Below are positions 1-10,102 of a stretch of 64,000 nt of DNA, piece after piece. A model generated the notes under the pieces. That model saw nothing but the letters and a program-made list of their open reading frames with translations. It was not told the DNA's origin and made no database searches. The first letter of the stretch is position 1, and each line of letters opens with the position of its first letter. Position numbers and translations under genes: made by a program. Source of the stretch: G039954875 sp047528275 (GTDB taxonomy: Bacteria > Bacteroidota > Bacteroidia > Flavobacteriales > Blattabacteriaceae); NCBI GenBank assembly GCA_047528275.1, contig CP180023.1, positions 930,001 to 994,000 of the forward strand, in the 5' to 3' direction.

Positions 1-2229
1 GTGGGAGAGAAGACGGCTAAAAAATTCATACAAGAGTATGGTAGCCTCGAAAACCTCTTAGCCCATATCCATGAACTCAGTGGTAAGATGAAGGAGCGTA
101 TTGAAGCCAATAGAGATTTGGGAGTGCTCTCCAAAAAATTAGCCACCATCATCACCGATGCACCTGTTGTTTGGGAGGAGGAAAAGCTTTTAATGGAAGC
201 CCCGGATCTCAGTAAAATCCAAAAGCTCTTTCAAGAGCTGGAATTTATAAGACTATTAGAAAATGTCTACCGGCTCCCCCCCACCTATGGTGGGCAGGTG
301 GAAATGGTTGGTATAAAGTATCCTGCCACGAAACAGAAACAACGGCTTGGTAGTCAATCCAGTCTTTTTGATACTTTCCCTGTCAATAGGGGCTTATCGA
401 GAGCTCCAACGACCTATGCTAGCATTGAGGACACTGATCATCTATACCAGCTTATTGATACGCCTAAGGCGCGCCAACTCTTGCTCGAGAAATTGCTTGA
501 GCAGAAGATCGTTTGTTTTGATACGGAGACCACCGGTCTCATTTCTCTTAAAGCTGAGCTTGTCGGTTTGGCTTTCAGCTGGCAAAATGGCAAGGGTTAT
601 TATGTCAGTTTCCCAGAAAATTTTCAAGAAACTCAGAAAATTTTAGAGATTTTCAAACCCTTTTTTGAGCATCCAGATATTATGAAAATAGGCCACAATC
701 TCAAGTACGACATCAAGGTATTATATAAATATAACCTTAGCGTCGATGGACCTTTGTACGATACAATGATTGCCCATTACTTATTGCGTCCCGATGCACG
801 TCACAACATGGATGTACTCTCAGTAAATTTCTTGCAATATAAGCCAATTCCTATCGAAGCACTTATCGGTAAAAAGGGAAAAGGTCAACTCAGCATGCGT
901 AACGTAGATCTAAATTCTCAGATAGAATATGCGGTGGAAGATGCCGATATCACTCTGCAACTCAAGCGAGTGTTTGACCCACTTTTAATTCAATATAATG
1001 CCGAAAAATTATTTCGTGAGGTAGAGATTCCACTGATGCCTGTATTAGCTGCTATGGAGATCGAGGGGATCCACTTAGATATGGGTGCACTTGAAATACT
1101 TTCTAAGCAATTCGAAGGGGATTTAGCTCTACTAGAGGAGAAGATTTATAAAATGTCGGGAGAGGTTTTCAATCTCAATTCGCCCAAGCAGCTCGGAGAG
1201 GTCCTCTTCGAAAAACTCAAGATCATCGAGACAGCTAAAAAGACCAAGACTGGTCAGTACGCTACCTCAGAAGATATTCTTATCAAACTTTCACATCAGC
1301 ACCAGATTGTACAAGATATCCTTGAGTATCGTCAACTCCAGAAACTCAAATCTACCTATGTTGATGCCTTGCCTAAGCAAATGGATCGGCATAGCGGTCG
1401 TGTCCACACGATCTTTAGCCAGACGATCACTGCTACTGGGCGCTTGACCTCGACCGATCCCAATCTGCAAAACATCCCTATACGCAGCCAACGTGGTCGG
1501 GAGGTACGTAAGGCTTTCATCGCTCGAGATGGAGATTATGTAGTGCTTTCAGCCGACTATTCTCAGATCGAACTGCGTTTGATTGCTGAATTAAGCGAAG
1601 ATCCGATGATGACGACCTCTTTCATGCGTGGTGAGGATATTCATGATGCTACAGCTTCTAAAATTTTTGGCATCTCTCTAGAGGCAATCACTCGTGAGCA
1701 GCGCGATCAGGCCAAGACGGTGAATTTTGGTATCATCTATGGTGTATCGGCCTTCGGTCTAAGTGAACAGACGAGTCTTTCTCGTGCAGAAGCTAAGAAA
1801 CTTATTGATACCTACTATGCCACCTATCCGGTTTTAAAGGAATACATCGCTCGACAGATCGATTTTGCTCATCAACATGGCTTTGTTGAGACGATCTTGG
1901 GTCGACGGCGTTATCTTCCTGATATCCACTCAAACAATGCTGTGGTACGCGCCCATGCTGAGCGTAATGCTGTCAATGCACCGATTCAAGGCAGTGCTGC
2001 CGATGTGATCAAGATTGCAATGATCCGTATCGATGAAGCTTTCAGAGAAAAAAAACTCAGGAGTAAGATGCTCTTACAAGTCCACGACGAACTCGTTTTT
2101 GATGTACATAAGAAGGAGTTGGACCTTGTCAGTGGGCTGATTCGTACTAAAATGGAGCAGGCTGTTGAGACGAAAATTCCTTTAGTAGTTGACATAGGTG
2201 TAGGGAAGAATTGGCTCGAGGCGCATTGA
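1..2229 (+). CDS. polA: DNA polymerase I, 5' end outside window
   Basis: Repair and Okazaki-fragment-processing polymerase. The 742 visible residues open inside the helix-hairpin-helix tail of the 5'-3' nuclease domain, so roughly the first 200 residues lie upstream and the GTG at base 1 is not the true start. A proofreading domain follows with all three exo motifs intact: DTET at residues 174-177, NLKYD (exo II) and YAVED (exo III). Many Bacteroidota and other bacterial PolA proteins have lost these residues, so proofreading looks active here. The polymerase domain carries motif A (D519 in ADYSQIELRL), motif B (RDQAKTVNFGIIYG) and motif C (VHDELVF, D696/E697). No frameshift is visible. The downstream neighbour nadD is convergent. 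Identity is certain; only completeness at the 5' end is unknown. Confidence 0.97.
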   Translation: MGEKTAKKFIQEYGSLENLLAHIHELSGKMKERIEANRDLGVLSKKLATIITDAPVVWEEEKLLMEAPDLSKIQKLFQELEFIRLLENVYRLPPTYGGQVEMVGIKYPATKQKQRLGSQSSLFDTFPVNRGLSRAPTTYASIEDTDHLYQLIDTPKARQLLLEKLLEQKIVCFDTETTGLISLKAELVGLAFSWQNGKGYYVSFPENFQETQKILEIFKPFFEHPDIMKIGHNLKYDIKVLYKYNLSVDGPLYDTMIAHYLLRPDARHNMDVLSVNFLQYKPIPIEALIGKKGKGQLSMRNVDLNSQIEYAVEDADITLQLKRVFDPLLIQYNAEKLFREVEIPLMPVLAAMEIEGIHLDMGALEILSKQFEGDLALLEEKIYKMSGEVFNLNSPKQLGEVLFEKLKIIETAKKTKTGQYATSEDILIKLSHQHQIVQDILEYRQLQKLKSTYVDALPKQMDRHSGRVHTIFSQTITATGRLTSTDPNLQNIPIRSQRGREVRKAFIARDGDYVVLSADYSQIELRLIAELSEDPMMTTSFMRGEDIHDATASKIFGISLEAITREQRDQAKTVNFGIIYGVSAFGLSEQTSLSRAEAKKLIDTYYATYPVLKEYIARQIDFAHQHGFVETILGRRRYLPDIHSNNAVVRAHAERNAVNAPIQGSAADVIKIAMIRIDEAFREKKLRSKMLLQVHDELVFDVHKKELDLVSGLIRTKMEQAVETKIPLVVDIGVGKNWLEAH

Positions 2230-2314
2230 ATTTGTTGGGTACCGGTATCTAATCAACTCAAGATAAGGATTCTCTCATGGGACTCTTGCAGCATGAAGGG
2301 CGGATTTCATCGAT

Positions 2315-2893
2315 TTATTTTCGATAGAATAGATTATGGTCTAAGTATTCCCAAACTTTTTGAGGGAGCAAAGGTTTGATATTTTTTCCTTCGTTGATGG
2401 CTTTCCGGATGAAGGAGGCAGAAAGCTCAATGACTGGGGCTTGTATTCGATAGATATCTCCTTGGAAGGAGATTGGGGTCTCTGGTCTTTTTCCAAGGCG
2501 TGGGTAGACATAGATGGGGTAGTGAGCCAAGATTTGTTCGTAATTTTTCCATTGACTCAGAGAAGCCAATGCATCGCTACCTATGATGAGACAAAACTTG
2601 TAGTTAGGAAATTTTTCTTCTAGTACGACCAAAGTGTCGATGGTATACGAGGGCCATGGTAATTTAAATTCAATGTCTGATGCACACATCTTGGGGAAGT
2701 CCTCGATAGCTCGGTACACCATCTCCAAGCGGTGGTGCACTTCTAAGAGACCGAGTCGTTTTTTCAATGGATTTTGTGGAGAGACGACCAACCAAAGCTG
2801 ATCTAGGTTTGTGAATTCTACCATATGATTGGCGATGATTAGATGTCCGATGTGTATTGGGTTGAATGAGCCGAAGTAAAGACCAACTTTCAT
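2315..2893 (-). CDS. nadD: Nicotinate-nucleotide adenylyltransferase
   Basis: Adenylates nicotinate mononucleotide to deamido-NAD in the cytoplasm, the last but one step of NAD synthesis. The 192-residue product is normal length for the family. It has the nucleotidyltransferase signature GSFNPIHIGH at residues 8-17, the substrate loop PSYTIDTL, and the C-terminal S-x-S-F-I-R motif (SASFIRKAI) that binds ATP phosphates. The ATG overlaps the stop of the upstream epimerase gene by the ATGA tetranucleotide, so the two are translationally coupled in one operon. In many Bacteroidota nadD follows gmk; here the partner is an SDR gene instead. Retention of nadD fits a need to make NAD from an imported or salvaged precursor. 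Confidence 0.95.
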   Translation of the reverse strand: MKVGLYFGSFNPIHIGHLIIANHMVEFTNLDQLWLVVSPQNPLKKRLGLLEVHHRLEMVYRAIEDFPKMCASDIEFKLPWPSYTIDTLVVLEEKFPNYKFCLIIGSDALASLSQWKNYEQILAHYPIYVYPRLGKRPETPISFQGDIYRIQAPVIELSASFIRKAINEGKNIKPLLPQKVWEYLDHNLFYRK

Positions 2894-3903
2894 GAGAATT
2901 GTTCTTTTTTGTAACGATCTAAGTGTCCGTCGAGCGCAGCTTTGACCGAGATAAATTTATAGTTAAGTACTCTTCGAATCCTTTCGTTCGAATAGCAGTT
3001 CTTTGTCGTCAACGATTGGACCATCCCAGCAGAAAGTGGATTATCCCTACCACTGATTAGCAATTTGATACCAGACAAACGGCTGATCCATTTTAATGCA
3101 TTTCGACTGATGATTTTGGCTGGAGGTAAGTCTAGCCTCTTTCGGATGTGTTGGATCACCTCTTCATAAGACGGGTTTGCACTATTGAGGATGTAGCGTT
3201 TACCCAAGTGATTTTCGTCCATTAGGCGTATGCAACATTCAGCTACGTCTCGCGCATCTACATAGCCGGTACTGCCATCAGTATAAAAAGAACCTCGTCT
3301 TCGTACTTGCTCAAAGAGCATACCACTACTTTCCTGCCAAAACCCTGAGGCGAGGATTACACTGGGATTGGCAATAACAATACCTACACCTTCTTGGCTT
3401 CCACGCCAGACCTCCATCTCGGCCAAATGCTTTGAATACGCATAAGGTTGATGGTTTTTTGTTCTATCAAATGAAGAGTCCTCCGTGATGCATCCCTCAG
3501 GCATAATTTCATCCAAGGTAGCTACCGAGCTGATATAACAGAGTTTTTCCACCTTTTGGTCGATGCATAGATTGACTACGTTGGTTGTGCCTTCAACGTT
3601 GATTTTTTTCAAAAGTGTCTTTTCTCGTCGGCCAAAACTTACCTTACCGGCTGCGTGATATACCTCATGAACTCCTTTGAACGCCTCTTCCAGTGAAGGG
3701 ATCTCAAGGATGTCACCTTCGATCCATTCGATTTTTTGAAAAAGTGTATCAGCTTGCTCTGGTACGTAATAATGAAAGACCTTTTTCACTAGATCTAGGC
3801 GACTGTATTTCCTCTGCAAGGCTCGTAAGGTTTTCCCCTTTTGAAGGAGTTTCAGGAGGATATGACTACCCAACAGGCCGGTGGATCCGGTGATCAGTAT
3901 CAT
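2890..3903 (-). CDS. NAD-dependent epimerase/dehydratase (extended SDR)
   Basis: Extended short-chain dehydrogenase of the dihydroflavonol-reductase-like/nucleotide-sugar epimerase type, 337 residues. The N-terminal Rossmann loop GSTGLLGSH (6-14) binds NAD(P), HAAGKVSF near residue 83 is the usual adenine-ribose strand, and Y154-x-x-x-K158 is the catalytic pair with serines 125-126 before it. The substrate cannot be inferred; family members act on sugar nucleotides, steroids or flavonoid-like ketones. The gene heads a two-gene operon with nadD (ATGA overlap). A -7 element matching TAnnTTTG lies 43 bases upstream. It is intact although its upstream neighbour ruvC is wrecked. Confidence 0.88.
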   Translation of the reverse strand: MILITGSTGLLGSHILLKLLQKGKTLRALQRKYSRLDLVKKVFHYYVPEQADTLFQKIEWIEGDILEIPSLEEAFKGVHEVYHAAGKVSFGRREKTLLKKINVEGTTNVVNLCIDQKVEKLCYISSVATLDEIMPEGCITEDSSFDRTKNHQPYAYSKHLAEMEVWRGSQEGVGIVIANPSVILASGFWQESSGMLFEQVRRRGSFYTDGSTGYVDARDVAECCIRLMDENHLGKRYILNSANPSYEEVIQHIRKRLDLPPAKIISRNALKWISRLSGIKLLISGRDNPLSAGMVQSLTTKNCYSNERIRRVLNYKFISVKAALDGHLDRYKKEQFS

Positions 3904-3945
3904 GGTGTAGAATTATTTTTTTGATGTAGTTGGCGTTTTTCTTGA

Positions 3946-3953
3946 CAAAAGTA
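3946..3953 (-). promoter_or_regulatory. Bacteroidota-type -7 element for the epimerase-nadD operon
   Basis: On the minus strand the sequence reads TACTTTTG, a full match to the TAnnTTTG consensus of the Bacteroidota primary sigma factor. It lies 43 bases before the ATG of the epimerase gene. I see no clear TTG -33 box at the usual 19-21 base spacing, so confidence is moderate. Confidence 0.4.
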
Positions 3954-3969
3954 GCCTATCCGTTGTAGT

Positions 3970-4458
3970 ACTATTCACTAGTTGGAAGCGTGTACGATTA
4001 AAGTAATACACATGGTGGAATCCAATCCGTCGCTAGCATCGAGGTTTCTATCCGGTATTTATTTGATTTTCAGGAGTATTTTCAATATTTTGGCTATTTA
4101 TTCTTTTGAGGTATTGCTATTTCCAGTGATGGTCATCTTGATCTTTTTTGGTGAATATTCCGTGATGAGTACCTCGCGGCGCAGCTTACAGCTATAGCTA
4201 CCCCTTGAGCTGCTCCAAGCTTGAGAATGGATTGTATATTTTTCCAGAAAAAATGTAATTCGATAGCCAATTCGTCTGATTGATAGGTTTCTATCAACGA
4301 GAGGGCTTTTCAAAAATTCTTTTCAATTTCAGGATTTGGTGGGTATATTTACTGAACAAAAATTCATCTATAATGATGAGTTTAGTCTGTTTCTGTATGA
4401 TCTTGATCAGAGCAAACCTCATTACAGTAGTCTCCAGGTCGATGCCTAGGATGATCAT
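3970..4458 (-). pseudogene. ruvC: ruvC pseudogene (Holliday junction resolvase)
   Basis: Minus-strand frames recover the two ends of RuvC. The N-terminal metal-binding strand reads MIILGIDLETTVMRFALIK, against the family LGIDPGTxxxGxAxI, so the key PGT is already changed to LET. After several frameshifts the C-terminal block EYSPKKIKMTITGNSNT and LKILLKIK are readable, then DASDG, which aligns with the last catalytic Asp region (LDATDALAVAVCH). The middle with the second acidic residue is scrambled by frameshifts and stops. RuvC cuts Holliday junctions after RuvAB branch migration; this copy cannot work. Confidence 0.75.
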
Positions 4459-4479
4459 CTCTTGTGAAAAGGTTATTTT

Positions 4480-5838
4480 ATCCAATGATTTTTCATAGGT
4501 AGATCATTCAACACAGCGGTATTTTTTGGCTATAACATCGAGTTGTGATGATTGATAAATGTCCCAACCTACGATGATGAAATTGCTTTGTTTTTCCTGA
4601 AATACCTTGTTAGGTTTGGATATACTTCCGTTCCTTATCATCTCCTGTAGTCAAAAGATGTACGTCTGATGTGAAGAATAGCAATCGGTCGTCTACGCTT
4701 TGTTGGGTTATAGCTTCGATCACTTGTGTTTTTTCTAAGGAGATTTTCAACACTTTTTCTCTGTAATGATCGTTAATAAGATTTCTTGAAGAAAACATCT
4801 TTATAACGGTGATTAGAGCGACCTCAGAGGTTTGTAAACTATCTAAACTTTGTACTCCATCGAATAGTATGTATGGTAACTATATCAAACCCAATAGGGG
4901 ATATCGTCTCTGTCATGATGTACTTAGAGCTAACCTGTATAATTATCGGACAGGTTGAGGTCTTCGAAAAGGAGGAAATTTTTCTCCCGATCCAGATCTT
5001 TCACCTTTTGTATAATAAGTTTCGAAAACTTTGTAATGATGTCTGTGTGTAGCTCTAAAGTGCAGATCTTATTGTGGATCTATTAAAAGTCGTAAGATTT
5101 TTTCACTACGGGTCAGGTCTTTGAGACGGTCAGGTTGGTCTTTTTATTAAATTCGATCTCTACTAGTTATTTGGTAGTTGGATGATTAGGATTTTGGTAT
5201 TTTTCCTAGTAGGAAAGCCGTTTGTAATTTGCAGTTGGAGAGGACTATTGATAAAAAAAAAGTTAAACTTTTAGATGGAATCTTTATTGAGTAGGTCTTT
5301 TTTTTCAACAATTTAAAGACTTTACTGAGGAAAAAAGTACTTTGATCTCGTAGCCTTTTTCGGTTAATGTTTTTATACCGATTTGTTGGAGATCTAGGAC
5401 TACTAGGATGTTTTTTTTTACTGTCAGTTCTTCTCTTTCGAGTTCTATATAGTCTCCAGTAAATTATCTCCACTAGAGATGATATCTGCTATGAGCAAGT
5501 AACCTTGACCTTTTTGATCAGATGTCTTCGATGAAGCGTTTAGCTATATAGCCTTTGTTTTCCTTCCTTCTGATTATCAGTAAGATTTCTTAATACAAAG
5601 AGATAGCTGTAGCTCTTGATAAGACTACCTAGGATACTCCAGAGGTGAGGTTGAGTATGTCGAATGAGATTTCATTCAGAAGTAGGCCCGGTCAATTTTT
5701 CAGCAGATCTAATCTGGAGAGGATCGGATGGGGGTCTATGTATATCGGAGAGTGAATACCACTCTTGAGTATGAAATCTCTAAATTTGATAACACCTAAT
5801 TCATAAATTTCTAGGAAAACTCGCTCTTTATTCATCAT
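4480..5838 (-). pseudogene. UMP synthase pseudogene (fused OPRT + OMP decarboxylase)
   Basis: Starting at the ATG ending at 5838, minus-strand frames first give orotate phosphoribosyltransferase (ERVFLEIYELGVIKFRDF, KSGIHSPIYID, AISLY, LLAHSRYHL where LLIEDIISSGGS is expected, LTVKKNILVVLD, LTEKGYEIKVLF). Without a start/stop boundary they continue, through a linker resembling that of eukaryotic UMP synthase, into OMP decarboxylase (KKTNLTVSK, ICTLELHTDIITKFSK, FLLFEDLNLSD in place of FLIFEDRKFAD, SRNLINDHYREKVLKIS, FIIVGWDIYQSS). Stops and frameshifts are spread all along. The two activities made UMP from orotate. The catalytic FEDRKxAD lysine/aspartate block is already mutated. Confidence 0.8.
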
Positions 5839-5889
5839 GATGTGTAGATTTTGGTAAAGGTAAAAATTTTACTTTAGAGCCTAAAATCA

Positions 5890-6824
5890 GTTGTGTCGAC
5901 AACAGATATTTCTACTACTTTGACGGGGATGAAATTGTTCTCTTCCGTACAACACTTACGTATTTTTGTGCTGTACTTCTGAAAAAATCAATGCTTTAGC
6001 TGAAAATGATTTGGGAGCTGTGTTCACTAAGAGTTCTACTTTACAGTATCGAGATGGTAATTCGTTACCATGTTATTTTGATTAGAATAGTGCGAGTATC
6101 AATTCGATGGATCTGACCAATCTAGGGATGAATTTTTATCTAGATTTTATCGAACAGCGAGTAGAGAGTGGAAAATCTTTTTTTATTCTGGGTTTGAATT
6201 TGGAAGAAAACCTCGAATTACTCCACAAGGTGAGGGCTTGTCCCTCTATTACTAGTATTGAACTCAATCTTTCTTGTTTAAATATTCCTGATAACTCCAA
6301 TGGTTTATGATTTTGAGGGTACTCGGTATGTATTAAAATGGATTTTTGAGTTTTATTATCGGTCTCTAGGAGTAAAATTATTATCTTATTTTAATGTAGC
6401 GTATTTCGAGAAAATTCGATGAGTTGTTGAATAGTTTTATATTTCGGTTTGTTACTTGTATCAATATCATGTGCAATGGTTTTTTTATGAATGTATATCA
6501 TGAGTTTTTGTTAATCAATATGAAAGAGGGATTTAATAGACTTGATGGAGCATGTATCAAGCTGGTAGCTCTGGGTAATGTGCAAATATTTTCTACGCAT
6601 CTGAGTAAGGACATCCAAGTGATGGGTTGTTGAGACGTCGCCTCGGGTGAGATGTTTTCGAGCATATCTTGTGTAGTGCTTCGGCTGTATAAGTGGGCAC
6701 GTAACTTTTTAAGAAAAGGCCTGGGGTTTTCTGCCGGCTTGAAAGACAATTGAAAGAACTTATACGACAAAATGGATATCGCTCTATCGAGAAGTTTCGT
6801 GGAAAACTCAAATTGATTCAATAG
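5890..6824 (+). pseudogene. pyrD: pyrD pseudogene (class 1A dihydroorotate dehydrogenase)
   Basis: Plus-strand frames read through class 1A DHODH: CTSEK and LAENDLGAVFTKSSTL, then a 67-residue open stretch with DLTNLGMNFYLDFIEQ and SIELNLSCLNIP (family ELNLSCPNxPG), then FEFYYRSLGVKLLSYFNVAYFEKI, VTCINIMCNG (INSIGNG in the family), LDGACIKLVALGNVQIF, STHLSKDIQVMGC, VASGEMF, and the C-terminal NGYRSIEKFRGKLKLIQ with stop at 6822-6824. At least four frame changes and several stops intervene. It is divergent from the UMP synthase remnant, so the two formed one decayed pyrimidine locus. Class 1A enzymes are soluble and use fumarate. Confidence 0.82.
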
Positions 6825-6985
6825 AGTACTCTAAGATAATTAATCTAACTAGAAATTAATTCACTTATAATTAATCAATTAAAATAATCATTTATATATA
6901 AAAAATTAATATAATATAATATCTGTATATCAAATAAATTGAGAAAATTGTGGAAAAAATTAATCTTAAATTAAGGTAACGTGAT
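6825..6985. other. AT-only spacer
   Basis: Spacer of almost pure A and T with short TAATTAAT repeats between two pseudogenes. No gene, promoter or hairpin with a T-tract was found. Confidence 0.6.
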
Positions 6986-6989
6986 ATGA

Positions 6990-8190
6990 AAGAAGTTTAT
7001 CATTACAAATATGATGTTTGTGAACAAATAAAATTAATTCAGGAGGCTTTTTCGAAAACAGAAGGCCTATAGGTTTTTTTATTGTTACGGGTTGTTTAAC
7101 TTCTATTAGAATAAATATAAATATTAATCCTTTTGGAGATAAGTTTTTTTTTATCATTTAATAACTAATTTTGAATGGATCATAAATTCTATGAGAGAAG
7201 AGTTATCCTCAAAATATATTAAAACTTGAATCCCATTTGGTCGACTCACTAGTCATGTGGAAAAAGATGGAATTGAAACAATAAATATTGAAGAGATACT
7301 CAGTAGGATACACGTTTTAAAACAAATACTAGGAAAGGAAGGGGGTAAAGGGATTTAGTAGTAATGAGTTAGAAGAGATAGAAGAGGAGTTTTATAATAG
7401 TATCATAAAGAAGGTTTATAAAGAATTACCCGATAATGATACCCCTTATCATAATTTGGCTTACTGGATCAGGTCGATTGAGCAGGATCAAGTGATACAA
7501 CTGTTTATTACAAACTATAATCTCCTCTTAGAGCAAGTGATTGAAGAGTTGTTTTTTGTCCCTATCTTGATGACTTTTCGGGTAATAGAAAGGTATTTTT
7601 TTGATTTGCAAACCGTAGAGAAAGAGCAATTTTTGAATCTTCATTGGATGTGGCTTTGGAAGATACATGGTTTGATTAACCGGTCCCTGATTAATAATGG
7701 AAAAATGGTCGGAAGGTCATTCGAAAGATCATGATAAGAATTTTCTCATCTATCCATCCCATCTCAAGTATGATCAAAACTGAAAAATTCCCTATTTACC
7801 ATGCTTGAAAGGTTGAAATATTTTCTATTGAATCCTAATGTAGTCCTCTTCGTATCGGGATATTCTTTCAATGATGAGCATATCAATAATGTCTTATTAG
7901 AAGGAATTTAGAGTAATAGGATTGCTATGACTTTTATTCAGATTTTTGGAAATCCGGATGGTTATATCACAGCGAAGAACTGAGCAGTAAATAATTCAAA
8001 GTTGAGCTAACTAGCCGATGATAGAGAATTGATCAACAGGTGAGAAAAAGATTGAGAATTTCAGAATGTCAATCAAGAAAATAAATTATTTACTGAGTCC
8101 ATTTCAGTCAAAGATCAGGGATAAGTCTTTAAACTAGGAGATTTTAAGTAGTTTGGATGTTCCTTTAAAGTATTGATTTATAACGTAGAG
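6990..8190 (+). pseudogene. SIR2-domain defence protein, pseudogene
   Basis: Plus-strand frames hop through a SIR2-like NADase of the kind paired with HerA in phage defence: EQIKLIQEAFSK, then RRPIGFFIVTGCLTSIRI (family GFFIGAGCxxS, the NAD loop), NIEEILSRIHVLKQILGK, SNELEEIEEEFYNSIIKK, ELPDNDTPYHNLAYWIRSIE, then LFITNYNLLLEQVIEEL (family EIFTTNYDLLLEQALEE), FFDLQTVEKEQFLNLHWMWL, WKIHGLINRS (family LHGSINW), IYPSHLKYDQN, and VLFVSGYSFNDEHINNVLLEG. About ten stops or frameshifts are visible, and both the GAG and the TTNYD motifs have substitutions. It lies directly upstream of the HerA remnant in the same direction. Confidence 0.8.
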
Positions 8191-8200
8191 TGGGTATATG

Positions 8201-10005
8201 AGAAAATAGTTTGATAATTCTACCCTACTTGGTATGGTACAAGACGTCAATAGTGCTTCGATAAGTGTTGTATTGAGCGATCAACATTCATCTGGTCTTG
8301 TGTTTATCCATGGGCAGATTTATTGTATTGGCCAGATGGGAAATTTTATGAAGATCTCGGAGGTATATATCGATCTATTTGGTATCATATCACAGGATGT
8401 GGCTAGCGCTTTAGCAAAGGTTACGGCATACAAACCAGCAAATAATGCGCATCGTTGGTTGATGGTACAACTTATCGGAGAAGCTTATAGGAAAGGAAAG
8501 TTTTAAAGGGGGGAATCTCACAATACCCGATCATCAACGATGAAGTACACTTAATCTCTGAAGAGATGATCTTAAGAGTATTTACGACGAAGGGGGCCTG
8601 GATAAGATAATTAAGTCCGTATAGGGTATGTGGCAGGTGCAAGCTCTATCGATACCTGTATCGATCTAAATAAATTAGTGACTCGTCATTCGATAATTAT
8701 GAGAACCACAGGATTAGAAAAATCTACCACAGTGGCTGGTATTTTGAATACTCTGACAGATATTAATAAATTTCTTTCTGTCCGTATCCTGATTTTAGAC
8801 ATTCTTGTCGAGTATACCAATACTTTTAAAGATTAGGCCTAAGTTTATCGAGTAGATGAAAAGGTTAATAGTGCAGAAGAAAAATCACTATATATCTCCT
8901 ATTGGGCTATGTGATTTAATGAATTGATCTCTCTGAGCTTAGGAGAAGTAGGTGATCCGGTTAAAGGATTTATTCAAGAGAGGATCGTTAAGATAAAAAG
9001 GTAATTTTTATGGGAAAACTTACAAAGTTTTGATAAGGAAGTAAATTGGAAAAGCATTACCGTTGATTCTCCTATATTTTTTAGTATTTCAATACTTTGG
9101 TAGTATCTGAATAGGGCGTCTTATTCTATTCGTCGTGAACCGGGTTCAGGCTAACGCTTTTGTGGGGTTACAGAAGATCTCACTTCGAAAAATACTACTG
9201 AGGCTTTTTCATGAACCGCAAAAAGACAAACAGATTTTTGAGTGCGATAAATATTAGTATTAAAAAACAAGTTAAAAACTTATTGTATAATCTTTGTAAT
9301 CCTCGTATTAAATTCCTTTTTAATATTGGAAATTGGAATTCAGATAAAGAAGTAAAAATAAAAAAAAATACTTATCATATCTGATGAAATCTTGGCTGGG
9401 TTCAAAACCCATTAGCATACTGGTTCTATCAAATGTGCCCTCATCTTATAATGGATAGGATGATAGGCTCCTTATTATGGATCCTGTATAAGGCTTTATT
9501 CTGGGCAAAGAAACTTCCTCATGGGGGGGGGGGAGATACCCTTATTAATTGTCATGAAAGAGGCTCATAAGTACCTCAATGAGAATTCTAAAGGCTTTGA
9601 TTTATCAGTATCTCAAAGGATAGTTAAAGAAGTAAGTAGTATAGTATAGGTGGTATGATTGTTAGTGAAATACCATCAGAGATCAATTCTACCATACTGT
9701 CTCAATGTTGGACTTTCCTTTGCTTTGAGGCTTTACAAACAGCACGGATTGTTCCCACATTACAGAAGCCATTACAGAAAATTTAGAATGGCTTAGAAAT
9801 ATGCTACCCGTACTGAGGACTGGTGAAGCCATAGTGCTTGAAAAAGAGGTGAGATTGGTTATGAGGATTATGGTAAACCCCTTTCAAAAGATAAAAAAAC
9901 CGATAAACAGAACCCTGTTGTTTATGACGAATCTTCTCCTAAGTAACCCCTTGGATGGAAAGCCAAAAAGGAGAAAAAAAATATTGATTATAAAAATATA
10001 GAGAC
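8201..10005 (+). pseudogene. HerA-type ATPase partner of SIR2, pseudogene
   Basis: Plus-strand frames recover a HerA/FtsK-like DNA-translocase ATPase: MVQDVNSASISVVLSDQHS, RWLMVQLIGEAYRKGKF, AGASSIDTCIDLNKLVTRHS, a ruined Walker A (MRTTGLEKSTTVAGILN where GTTGSGKSTTVAGIL is expected), ILILDILVEY (family ILIFDIHGEY), LYISYWAM, the late Walker B region PLLIVMKEAHKYLNENSKG (family LIVLEEAHSYL), VSQRIVKEV, and the end VVYDESSPK. Many stops, frameshifts and a run of 11 G (9533-9543) break it. The Walker A glycine is lost, so it is dead even apart from the stops. With the SIR2 remnant it forms a SIR2-HerA pair. Confidence 0.8.
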
Positions 10006-10102
10006 TGCATGTATCTGTACATATATACTATAATATCAAAAAATAGTAATTAATTAAATAATTAACTCCATAGAGTATTACACAGATTTTCAATCTTCTA
10101 AT

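Noticed and set aside
6498..6821. 107-codon open frame on the minus strand
   Set aside because: Shadow of the pyrD remnant, whose DHODH motifs are on the plus strand.
9395..9425. GGGTTCAAAACCC, tRNA T-arm-like
   Set aside because: No acceptor, D or anticodon arm around it; it lies within the HerA remnant.
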